From JAFDVN01 sp964472275 (GTDB lineage Bacteria > Acidobacteriota > Holophagae > Holophagales > Holophagaceae), in assembly GCA_964472275.1 (NCBI GenBank), contig CAYYJN010000038.1:1-19710 (forward strand): DNA of 19,710 bases, given 5' to 3'. Both the position numbers and the translations under genes were made by a program. This document shows, piece by piece, positions 6,324 to 12,972 of the stretch. Below the pieces are notes generated by a model. The model was given only the letters and a program-made list of their open reading frames with translations, made no database searches and was not told where the DNA came from. Numbering within the stretch: position 1 is the first letter of the stretch; the number at the start of each line of letters is the position of its first letter.

Positions 6324-7496
6324 CGCCAAGGTCAAGATGACGATCTCCGGCGGCGCCTGGATGCGGAAGGGCAGGCCCACCACGCCGAGGCCCCGTCCCA
6401 CGAAGAGGCGGGGGCCATCCGGCCCGTGAGGGTGATAAAGCCCGCCCGTGTAGGGCCCGAGCATCCGCGCGCTGGAGACGCCCGGAAGGAGGTTGATCTG
6501 CCCGCCGTGAGTGTGGCCGGAAAGCACGAGGCGCGCGCCCGTCGCCAGCGCCGCGTCCACCATGCTGGGACGGTGGGCGAGGCAGAGCCGGAAGGCATCC
6601 GGCGGGATGCCCCGCGCGGCGGTCGCGGGCTCGGGACCGGGACCATAGCTCACGCGGTTGAAGCGTCCGTTGCGCGCCATCGGGTCCTGGAGTCCGATCA
6701 GCGCGAGCCGTGCTCCATCGCGTTCGAGGAGCGCGTGAGCGTTTTCGAGCGGAACGATGCCCGCGGCGGCGAGGTCCCGCCAGATGGGGCGCGGGTCCTC
6801 GAAGTAGTCGTGATTGCCCAGCGCCGCGAAGGTCCCCAGCGGGGGGCGCAGTCCAGCGAAGGCCGCCAGTAGGGGCGTCAGTTCGGACGGTTGGCTATCC
6901 ACGAAATCGCCGCCGAACAGCAGGAGTTCGGGTCGTTCCTGTTCGGTCAATTCCCGCCAGCGGCGCAACAACCCTTCGCCGATGAGGGGGCCGGAATGCA
7001 GGTCGCTGAGGTAGGCGATCCTCGTCCCGTCCAGGCCTTTCGGCAGATCCTGAAAGGCCAGACGCAGGCGCGTGATGCCTGGATCGCCGTAGGCCTCGCG
7101 GGTGCCAGTGGCGCTGGTGGCCGCCGCGGCGCCGACGCCCAGCAGGCCCGAGGTGCGGAGGAAGGCGCGGCGACTCGCGCTTTCCGGGCCTTCCTCCTTG
7201 CGCAGGATCTTCTCCCGAACGCGCCAGAAGAGGAGCGTGAGCGCGGACCAGAGGATGACGAGGAGCGCGATCACCTGGAGGTAGAGCCCGACGCGCGCGA
7301 AGGGTCGCAGCGCGAGCGCCGCGGGGCTGTGGAGGCCGAGCGTCCGCAAGGACACATAGGCCAGCATCGGCAGGTTAAGGATGAGGAGGAGGCCGTTCAG
7401 CCAGCGCCACCACCCTTTGCGCAGAAAGGGGTGCAGCGCCTTGGCCATGCCGCCTTGGAGCGCCAGGACCAGAGCCAGGAAGATGGACAGGGCCAT
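6315..7496 (-). CDS. Membrane-anchored calcineurin-like metallophosphoesterase (YkuE/YaeI type)
   Basis: A 393-residue protein with an N-terminal membrane part and a C-terminal phosphoesterase. Two strong transmembrane helices lie at about 29-50 and 68-93, with a weaker hydrophobic run at the very start. They are followed by a twin-arginine-like sequence, SRRAFLRTSGLL, and an Ala-rich stretch (about 110-133). The two-metal site is complete: Asp165 and His167 in SDLHS, GGDFVD, GNHDY, and His328/His330 in SGHTHGGQ. The family hydrolyses phosphoester bonds, some members acting on lipid intermediates; the substrate here is unknown. The ATG at 7496 lacks a clear ribosome-binding site. It is divergent from apbE and lies upstream of arsR on the same strand. 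Confidence 0.87.
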   Translation of the reverse strand: MALSIFLALVLALQGGMAKALHPFLRKGWWRWLNGLLLILNLPMLAYVSLRTLGLHSPAALALRPFARVGLYLQVIALLVILWSALTLLFWRVREKILRKEEGPESASRRAFLRTSGLLGVGAAAATSATGTREAYGDPGITRLRLAFQDLPKGLDGTRIAYLSDLHSGPLIGEGLLRRWRELTEQERPELLLFGGDFVDSQPSELTPLLAAFAGLRPPLGTFAALGNHDYFEDPRPIWRDLAAAGIVPLENAHALLERDGARLALIGLQDPMARNGRFNRVSYGPGPEPATAARGIPPDAFRLCLAHRPSMVDAALATGARLVLSGHTHGGQINLLPGVSSARMLGPYTGGLYHPHGPDGPRLFVGRGLGVVGLPFRIQAPPEIVILTLAKD

Positions 7497-7581
7497 GGGC
7501 TTGAGTGTGGCGGAATCAGGCGGGGCGCGAGGATCGGATTGGGGTTGACAGAGGGAATGTTTATATTGAGACTGAGTCTCG
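7497..7581. promoter_or_regulatory. Divergent intergenic promoter region
   Basis: These 85 bases separate the metallophosphoesterase (minus) and apbE (plus) start codons and are notably AT-rich at the apbE side. For apbE a candidate promoter is TTGGGG (7539-7544), a 17-base spacer and TATATT (7562-7567). A perfect TTGACA at 7545-7550 has no good -10 partner at the standard distance. On the minus strand TATAAA (7565-7560) could serve the metallophosphoesterase gene. These are consensus matches by eye only. Confidence 0.4.
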
Positions 7582-7583
7582 AT
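7565..7583. promoter_or_regulatory. Fur-like 19-bp dyad operator upstream of the redox/iron operon
   Basis: ATTGAGACTGAGTCTCGAT is an inverted repeat with eight of nine base pairs matched around one central base. Its core, TGAGACT-G-AGTCTCG, has the 7-1-7 architecture of Fur-family sites (classic core TGATAATnATTATCA), though the bases differ. It overlaps the candidate -10 of apbE and the first two bases of its ATG, a position suited to repression. The downstream bfd and bfr genes make an iron regulator the leading guess. Confidence 0.5.
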
Positions 7584-8496
7584 GTTGATTGTGTCCCCAC
7601 CTCCCGCCCTCACGCGTCCAGCTCCGAAACTGGATCGCGAGACGCTCAGCATGGGAACCCGGCTCCGCCTCCACATGGAAGGCGAAGGGGATCTCGGCGC
7701 GGCGTCGGAGGCGGCCTTCGAAGAAGCCGCCCGCATCGAGGCGGCCTGCTCCACCTGGCGATCCGACAGCGCCTGGAGCGAATTGAACGCGTCGGGGAAG
7801 GCCGAGCTTTCCCCGGAATGGATTCAGCTCCTGAAGGAGGCCAAAGGTTGGTCGGCCCGCATGGGGGATGCCTTCGATCCGGCCCTGGGTCGTCTGGTGG
7901 CGGTCTGGGGCGCGCGACACGGCGGCGCGAGGCCTTCGCCGGAAGAAGCGGCGGCCGCTCGTCGCGCCAGCGGCGTGTCCCACCTGACCCTGACGGGCAC
8001 CACCGCCACCTTGAGCGATGGCGCTTGGCTTGAAGGCGGCGGCTTCGTGAAGGGCTACGCGCTGGACCGCATGGCGGGGATTCTCAAGGCTCGGGGCGTG
8101 GCGTCGGGCCTGCTGGACTTCGGCGGGCAACTGCTGGCTTTTGGGCGACCGCGCCAGGTGTCCATCGCCGATCCAATCCAGCGCGACCACGCGCGCATCC
8201 GGCTTCCGCTTCGCGACGCTTCGCTCGCGTGCAGCGGTGACGCGGTGCGCGGCAAGCATCTTCTCGACCCGCGCACGGGCCGCCCTTGCGAGGCCTGGGG
8301 CGAAGTGGCCATCGTCGCCCCGCGCGGCTTCGAGGCGGATGTCCTCAGCAAGCTCTATGTCCTCGGCCCCGATGCGGGCCTCGCCTGGGCGGACGCCCAT
8401 GGCGTGGCCGCGGCCTTCCTTCCCAACACTGGCGCGCCGCGGCTGAGCCGCGCGTTCCGCGCGCTTCACCCCGTGCTTCTTTCGGAGAAACGATGA
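7582..8496 (+). CDS. apbE: ApbE-family FAD:protein FMN transferase
   Basis: This 304-residue protein has the ApbE signatures: MGTRLRL near the start, FDPALGRLVAVWG, a glycine-rich LEGGGFVKGYALD corresponding to the usual LGGIAKGYAVD, GLLDFGGQLLAFG, and HLLDPRTGRP. ApbE enzymes use FAD and Mg2+ to attach FMN covalently to a Thr or Ser in exported FMN-binding proteins, and a candidate target is encoded three genes downstream. No lipobox or convincing signal peptide is seen, so export is unclear unless the start is misplaced. The ATG at 7582 has no Shine-Dalgarno sequence and touches the operator dyad; a GTG at 7591 is possible. The stop overlaps the porin ATG (ATGA). Confidence 0.9.
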   Translation: MLIVSPPPALTRPAPKLDRETLSMGTRLRLHMEGEGDLGAASEAAFEEAARIEAACSTWRSDSAWSELNASGKAELSPEWIQLLKEAKGWSARMGDAFDPALGRLVAVWGARHGGARPSPEEAAAARRASGVSHLTLTGTTATLSDGAWLEGGGFVKGYALDRMAGILKARGVASGLLDFGGQLLAFGRPRQVSIADPIQRDHARIRLPLRDASLACSGDAVRGKHLLDPRTGRPCEAWGEVAIVAPRGFEADVLSKLYVLGPDAGLAWADAHGVAAAFLPNTGAPRLSRAFRALHPVLLSEKR

Positions 8497-9800
8497 AACC
8501 GTCCCTTCTCGCCCTCGTGCTCGCCGCGGGTCCGCTCGCGGCCCAGACCGCGCCCGATCAAGCTCCTCCGAAGACGGAGACCCAACGCATCCAGGAACTC
8601 GAGCGGAAGGTGGACCTCCTTTCCCAAGCGCTCGAAGCCCAGCAGACCGGCTCCGCCGCGCCCGTCGCCGATGGCGGCGCCGGCAGCTACGGGCTTGGTT
8701 CCGCGGCCAGCAAGGTCTACGGCGCGAACGGCCTTTCGGTCGGCGGCTACGGCGAATTCCTCTACCAGAACTTCGACAAGAAGCTGCAGGACGGGACGGT
8801 GGACCCCAAGAACGATCAGTTCGACACCTTGCGCGGCGTGTTCTACATCGGCTACCACTTCAACGAGCGCATCGTCTTCAACAGCGAGATCGAATTCGAG
8901 CACAGCGGCTACTCCGATGAGCATCCGGAAGGCGAGGCCATCATCGAGTTCGCCTACCTGGACTTCCTCGTGAACAAGGCCATCAATGTCCGCGCGGGCC
9001 AGCTGCTCCTGCCGCTCGGCTTCACCAACGAGATCCACGAACCCCCGGCGGTGCTCAGCGCGGCGCGGCCCTTCGTGGAGCGGAGCGGCGGCATCATCCC
9101 CACCACCTGGCATGAGAACGGCGTGGGCCTGCATGGTGACCTCCCCGCCAACCTAAGCTACCGCCTCTATCTGGTGGAGGGCCTGAACGCCGCGAAGTTC
9201 AGCGGCGAAGGCATCAGCGATGGGCGGCAGGATGGCAACAAGGCCATCGCCAACCGCTTCGCGCTCACCGGTCGCCTGGATTGGAAGCCGCTACCCGGCA
9301 CGACGGCGGGCTTTGGCTTCTACAAGGGATCCTCGATCTACTCGGCTCCTTATGGCGCCCCCATCGCGGACACGACGATTCCCACGACGCTGCTGGAAGG
9401 CCATGTGGAGTACAAGGCCATGGGCTGGCAGCTGCGCGGCCTCTACGCCCGCACCACGCTCGGCGCGGCCGACTTGGGCGCGCTCGGCGCCGCGGATCCG
9501 GCCTACCAGGCGGGCACCCGCCAGTGGGGCGGCTATCTGGAGGCGGGCTACGACGCGCTCAGTTTCACCGGCTCCAAGCAGGCGCTCATCCCCTTCGTCC
9601 GATGGGAGCGCATGAACACGCAAGCCCGAGTGCTGGATGGCGTCGTGCCCGATGGCGCGAACGACCAGAGCATCGTCACCACCGGCCTGAGCTGGAAACC
9701 CATTCCCCAGATCGCCGTGAAGGGCGACTACAGCTGGGTCAAGAATGCCGCGAAGACCGGCCGCAATCAGCTCAACTTGGCGATTGGCTATGAGTTCTAA
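8493..9800 (+). CDS. Outer-membrane porin, phosphate-selective OprO/OprP-like
   Basis: A 435-residue outer-membrane protein: signal peptide about 1-18 (ending PLAAQ), a short coiled-coil-prone segment (QRIQELERKVDLLSQALEAQ, about 30-50), then a long series of alternating strands ending in GYEF, with the C-terminal Phe read by the BAM complex. The pattern resembles OprO/OprP porins, 16-stranded trimers. Phosphate selectivity is not implied: similar porins appear in metal and redox loci. Being second in the run, it may admit iron or copper species or anchor the multicopper oxidase locally; this is inference. The start overlaps the apbE stop by four bases, and its end overlaps the oxidase gene by 11. 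Confidence 0.85.
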   Translation: MKPSLLALVLAAGPLAAQTAPDQAPPKTETQRIQELERKVDLLSQALEAQQTGSAAPVADGGAGSYGLGSAASKVYGANGLSVGGYGEFLYQNFDKKLQDGTVDPKNDQFDTLRGVFYIGYHFNERIVFNSEIEFEHSGYSDEHPEGEAIIEFAYLDFLVNKAINVRAGQLLLPLGFTNEIHEPPAVLSAARPFVERSGGIIPTTWHENGVGLHGDLPANLSYRLYLVEGLNAAKFSGEGISDGRQDGNKAIANRFALTGRLDWKPLPGTTAGFGFYKGSSIYSAPYGAPIADTTIPTTLLEGHVEYKAMGWQLRGLYARTTLGAADLGALGAADPAYQAGTRQWGGYLEAGYDALSFTGSKQALIPFVRWERMNTQARVLDGVVPDGANDQSIVTTGLSWKPIPQIAVKGDYSWVKNAAKTGRNQLNLAIGYEF

Positions 9801-11292
9801 GTCCACGCTTCTCGCCGTCCTCGCCGCCGCGTTCCTCCTGGGTTGCGGCGGCGAGGACGGTTCCACCGCCGCGGCGAAATTCTCTCAGCCCTTGGCGATT
9901 CCGCCGGTGTTGACCCCGACGCAGTCCGGCGGGGTGGACCACTACGACCTCACCCCCGCGGTGTCGTCCAAGTCCTTCACCCCCGGCATCGCCACGCGGA
10001 CCTACGGCTACAACGGCATGGCCTACCTCGGGCCCACCCTCCGCCTCACGAAGGGCCACCCCGCGCAGGTGACGATCCACAACCAGCTCCCCCCCGATCC
10101 TCCGGCAATGGGAAGCATGCCGGGCATGATGGCGGGCGAGACTTCCGTGCATCTGCATGGGCTCGAAGTGGCTGACACCGCCGACATCACGCCCATGGCG
10201 GGGATGGGGCTCGCGCCGGGCGCAAGCGCCAGCGGGTCGGTGTTCACGCCGGACCAACCCTCGGCGACGCTTTGGTACCACCCGCATCCGCACATGGACA
10301 CGGGGCGGCAGGTCTACATGGGTCTCGCGGGCATGATGATCCTGGACGATTCCGCGGACGCCGCGTTGAACTTGCCCAGGACTTACGGCGTGAACGACCT
10401 GCCCGTCATCGTCCAGGACCGTCGTTTCAAGGCCGATGGCGACTTCGATTACCTGACTCGGCCTGAGGACATGGAAGGCCAGATGGGCGACCACATCCTC
10501 GTGAACGGCGTGGAGTCGCCCTTCGCCTCGGTCGCGGCGACGCGCATTCGCTTGCGCCTGCTCAACGCGTCGAATCGTCGGTCCTACCTTTTCGCGATGA
10601 GCGATGGCCGCGTGTTTCAGCAGATCGCCACGGACGGGGGGCTTCTCCCGGCTCCCGCGCCGGTGACCGAGGTGATGGTGCCCGCGGGTGGGCGCGCGGA
10701 GATCGTCGTGGATTTCAGCGGCGACTCCGGCACATCGCTCTACCTCGTGAGCCGGAAGTTCACGGAAGCACCCGGAGCGGGTGGGGATGGGGACGAGGCG
10801 GGCGCGCTCCTGAAGGAAGGCGCTCCTTTCCCGATCATGCAGTTCCGGGTGGGAGCTTTCGTGGCCTCCTCGCCCCTGCCCGCGCACCTGGCGACGCTGC
10901 CCGCGCTCGACCCGCAGAACGCCACCGTCACGCGGCAATTCGATTTGGAGCGCGGGGGCGACGACACCATCAACGGCCTCACCTTCGACATGGCCCGTGT
11001 GGATCAGGCCGTCGCCCACGGCGCGACGGAGATCTGGTCCGTCACCAACTACGCGTCGGACATCTCCCATCCCTGGCATGTGCATGGCATCCAGTTCCGG
11101 GTGCTGGATCGCTCAAGCGGCCCGCTCGCGCCCAACGACCAGGGGTGGAAGGACACGGTTCGCGTCAACCCCGGCGAGAGGGTGCGGATGCTCATGCACT
11201 TCGATAAGCAGGATGGGCTCTACATGTTCCACTGCCACATCCTGGAGCACTCGGACATGGGCATGATGGGCCTCTACCAGGTGACGCCATGA
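9790..11292 (+). CDS. Lipoprotein multicopper oxidase (CueO/ferroxidase-like)
   Basis: A 500-residue three-domain cupredoxin oxidase. All four copper-ligand motifs are present: HLHG (His121, His123), WYHPHPH (His164-His168), HPWHVHG (His427, His430, His432) and HCHILEHSDMGMM (His481, Cys482, His483, His487, axial Met492). The N-terminus is a lipoprotein signal with lipobox LLGC at Cys19 followed by Gly, so outer-membrane retention is likely. A Met-rich stretch (about 107-140, MGSMPGMM and MAGMG) near the first motif recalls CueO-type cuprous sites. These enzymes oxidise Cu(I) or Fe(II) while reducing O2; bfd and bfr downstream favour an iron role. I chose the ATG at 9790 because it gives the lipoprotein signal. 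Confidence 0.92.
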   Translation: MSSKSTLLAVLAAAFLLGCGGEDGSTAAAKFSQPLAIPPVLTPTQSGGVDHYDLTPAVSSKSFTPGIATRTYGYNGMAYLGPTLRLTKGHPAQVTIHNQLPPDPPAMGSMPGMMAGETSVHLHGLEVADTADITPMAGMGLAPGASASGSVFTPDQPSATLWYHPHPHMDTGRQVYMGLAGMMILDDSADAALNLPRTYGVNDLPVIVQDRRFKADGDFDYLTRPEDMEGQMGDHILVNGVESPFASVAATRIRLRLLNASNRRSYLFAMSDGRVFQQIATDGGLLPAPAPVTEVMVPAGGRAEIVVDFSGDSGTSLYLVSRKFTEAPGAGGDGDEAGALLKEGAPFPIMQFRVGAFVASSPLPAHLATLPALDPQNATVTRQFDLERGGDDTINGLTFDMARVDQAVAHGATEIWSVTNYASDISHPWHVHGIQFRVLDRSSGPLAPNDQGWKDTVRVNPGERVRMLMHFDKQDGLYMFHCHILEHSDMGMMGLYQVTP

Positions 11293-11810
11293 TCCGCCTC
11301 CGCATGCTTCCGCTCTTCGCCTTCGCGTCCTTGCTCCAGGCGCTCCCGACGCAGACGCAGGCGCTCCAGCTCGCCTTCCCCGGCTGCGCCTTCACGCGGA
11401 AGGAGTTCTTCCTCACCGAGGCCCAGGCGGCGGAGGTGAAGGTGCTTTCGAAGGCGGAGCTGCCGGGCCTGTGGTTCGTCGGCTACGAGGCCCGCAAGGA
11501 CGGGAAACTGATCGGGGTGGGCTTCTTCGACACCCACCGCGTGCGCACGGAGCATGAAACCGCGCTGGTGGCCGTGGGCGCGGAGGGGAAGGTGCGGCGG
11601 GTGGAGGTCATCGCCTTCCGCGAGCCCCAGGACTACGCGCCGCGCCAGGCCTGGGTGGATCAGTTCCAAGGCGAGGCACTGGATGACAGGCTGTCCTTGA
11701 AACGGGACATCCGGCCCCTCGCCGGCGCGACGCTCACCGCGAACGCGCTCACCGACGCGTCCCGCCGCGGCCTCGCGCTGTGGAAGATCTTCTATGGGGC
11801 CGCGCGATGA
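11289..11810 (+). CDS. Exported FMN-binding domain protein (probable ApbE substrate)
   Basis: A 173-residue protein with an N-terminal signal sequence (about 1-25) and an FMN-binding domain of the NqrC/RnfG type. The region GYEARKDGKLIGVGFFDTHRV is a typical strand pair of this domain. The C-terminal flavinylation site reads LAGATLT, with Thr148 the expected acceptor of the phosphoester-linked FMN. The usual motif is S/T-G-A-T; here the first residue is Ala, a deviation worth noting. Such proteins pass electrons outside the cytoplasm. It starts within the oxidase stop (ATGA) and ends within the start of the membrane protein gene, so these three are probably made together. Confidence 0.87.
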   Translation: MIRLRMLPLFAFASLLQALPTQTQALQLAFPGCAFTRKEFFLTEAQAAEVKVLSKAELPGLWFVGYEARKDGKLIGVGFFDTHRVRTEHETALVAVGAEGKVRRVEVIAFREPQDYAPRQAWVDQFQGEALDDRLSLKRDIRPLAGATLTANALTDASRRGLALWKIFYGAAR

Positions 11811-12250
11811 TCGCCTGGGAGCGGCGCGCCCTCCATGCCACCGCCGCCGCGACGGTGGTGACGGGGGGCGTCTACGGCTGGTTCCGCTATTTCGGCCAGC
11901 GCATGGGCGACTTCGGTCCCGAACCCAGTCCCTGGCAAGGGACCTGGCATCACGCCCATGTGCTCGCCGCGCCGCTCCTGCTCTTCATGCTCGGCGTCGT
12001 CCTGCGGGGGCATCTGCTTCTTAAACTTCGCGCGGGTGGGCGTGAAGGCCGCCGCACGGGCCTCGTCCTCGGCCTCCTTATCGCGCCCATGGTTCTCGCG
12101 GGCTTCGGCATCCAGGTGGTGACGGACGAGAGATGGCATGTGGCGCTCGCCTGGATCCACGGCCTCTCCGCCTCCGTGTTCACCCTCGGCTATCTGATCC
12201 ATTTGGCCGCCATCTGGCGCTACCGGCGTCTCGCGGACGAGGAGGCCTGA
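11807..12250 (+). CDS. Four-helix membrane protein, possible b-type cytochrome
   Basis: A 147-residue protein with four predicted transmembrane helices (about 8-28, 50-68, 86-105 and 112-137). Histidines sit at or near helix ends: His10, His48, His49, His51, His69, His111, His118 and His132, enough to ligate one or two haems, as in cytochrome b561-like or DUF4405-like quinol-oxidising proteins that partner with FMN-binding domains. I cannot assign it to one family by eye. The likely job is moving electrons from the quinone pool to the FMN-binding protein. Start and stop overlap both neighbours (ATGA at 11807-11810; one shared base at 12250). Confidence 0.75.
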   Translation: MIAWERRALHATAAATVVTGGVYGWFRYFGQRMGDFGPEPSPWQGTWHHAHVLAAPLLLFMLGVVLRGHLLLKLRAGGREGRRTGLVLGLLIAPMVLAGFGIQVVTDERWHVALAWIHGLSASVFTLGYLIHLAAIWRYRRLADEEA

Positions 12251-12438
12251 TGTTCGCGTGCGTGTGCAACGCGATCCGCGAATCCCAGGTGATCGCCGCC
12301 CGCGCCGCGGGGTGCGGGACGCCGGACGAAGCGATGGCCTTCCTGGGGGTCAAGCTCGAGTGCCGCGCCTGCGTCGAGCATGTGATGGACCTGCTCGATT
12401 CTGGCGAAGGTGTTGCCCCGGCGCGGCAAGCGTCCTAG
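12250..12438 (+). CDS. bfd: Bacterioferritin-associated ferredoxin
   Basis: A 62-residue cytoplasmic [2Fe-2S] protein with four cysteine ligands arranged as CxC (Cys4, Cys6 in ACVCNAI) and CxxC (Cys38, Cys41 in ECRACV), the Bfd fold. In Pseudomonas aeruginosa Bfd docks on bacterioferritin and reduces the stored ferric core so iron can be mobilised; its expression is iron-repressed. Length matches the family. It shares one base with the upstream membrane protein gene and lies 27 nt before bfr, so the usual partners are adjacent. Confidence 0.92.
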   Translation: MFACVCNAIRESQVIAARAAGCGTPDEAMAFLGVKLECRACVEHVMDLLDSGEGVAPARQAS

Positions 12439-12465
12439 GCTGGGACGGTTTCGCGGAGGCGTTCG

Positions 12466-12945
12466 ATGAAAGGCGATCCCGGCATCCTGAAGGCGCTGAA
12501 CGAAGTCCTGAAGAACGAGCTCACGGCCATCAACCAGTACTTCCTCCACGCCCGCATGGCGAAGAACTGGGGCCTGAAGAAGTTCGGCGAGCGGGAGTAC
12601 AAGGAATCCATCGAGGAGATGAAGCACGCGGACCGCATCATCGAGCGGATCCTCTTCCTCGAAGGCCTTCCGAACCTGCAGGCGCTGAACAAGCTCCGCA
12701 TCGGCGAGAACGCCCTTGAGGCGATGAAGGGGGATCTGGCCCTGGAGCTGGACGCGGTCAAGGTGCTCCGCGCCGCCATTCCCGACTGCGAGGCCAAGCA
12801 CGATTTCGGCACCCGCGACTTGCTGGCGGAGATCCTCCGCAGCGAGGAAGAGGGCATTGACTGGATCGAGACGCACCTGGATCTCGCCGGAAAGATGGGC
12901 GAGCCGAACTTCCTCCAGTTCCTCGCGGGCGAACTCGGCGAATAG
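12466..12945 (+). CDS. bfr: Bacterioferritin with a substituted ferroxidase ligand
   Basis: The 159-residue protein is clearly bacterioferritin, a 24-subunit haem-containing iron-storage shell. Using E. coli numbering, which aligns without gaps, it keeps Glu18, Glu51, His54, Glu94 and Glu127 of the dinuclear ferroxidase centre and the haem ligand Met52. The sixth ligand, His130, is replaced by Gly: the usual EEGHIDW/EEEHIDW reads EEEGIDW. This may slow or alter iron oxidation, or mark a specialised subunit needing a partner. The ATG has a GGAG element upstream. It follows bfd by 27 nt and precedes mutL by 27 nt. Confidence 0.93.
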   Translation: MKGDPGILKALNEVLKNELTAINQYFLHARMAKNWGLKKFGEREYKESIEEMKHADRIIERILFLEGLPNLQALNKLRIGENALEAMKGDLALELDAVKVLRAAIPDCEAKHDFGTRDLLAEILRSEEEGIDWIETHLDLAGKMGEPNFLQFLAGELGE

Positions 12946-12972
12946 ACCCGGCGGGCCTGCCACAATGAGAAG

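Noticed and set aside
7545..7550. Perfect TTGACA as the -35 of apbE
   Set aside because: At 16-18 bases downstream there is only GAGACT-like sequence; the TTGGGG/TATATT pair has better spacing, though neither is proven.
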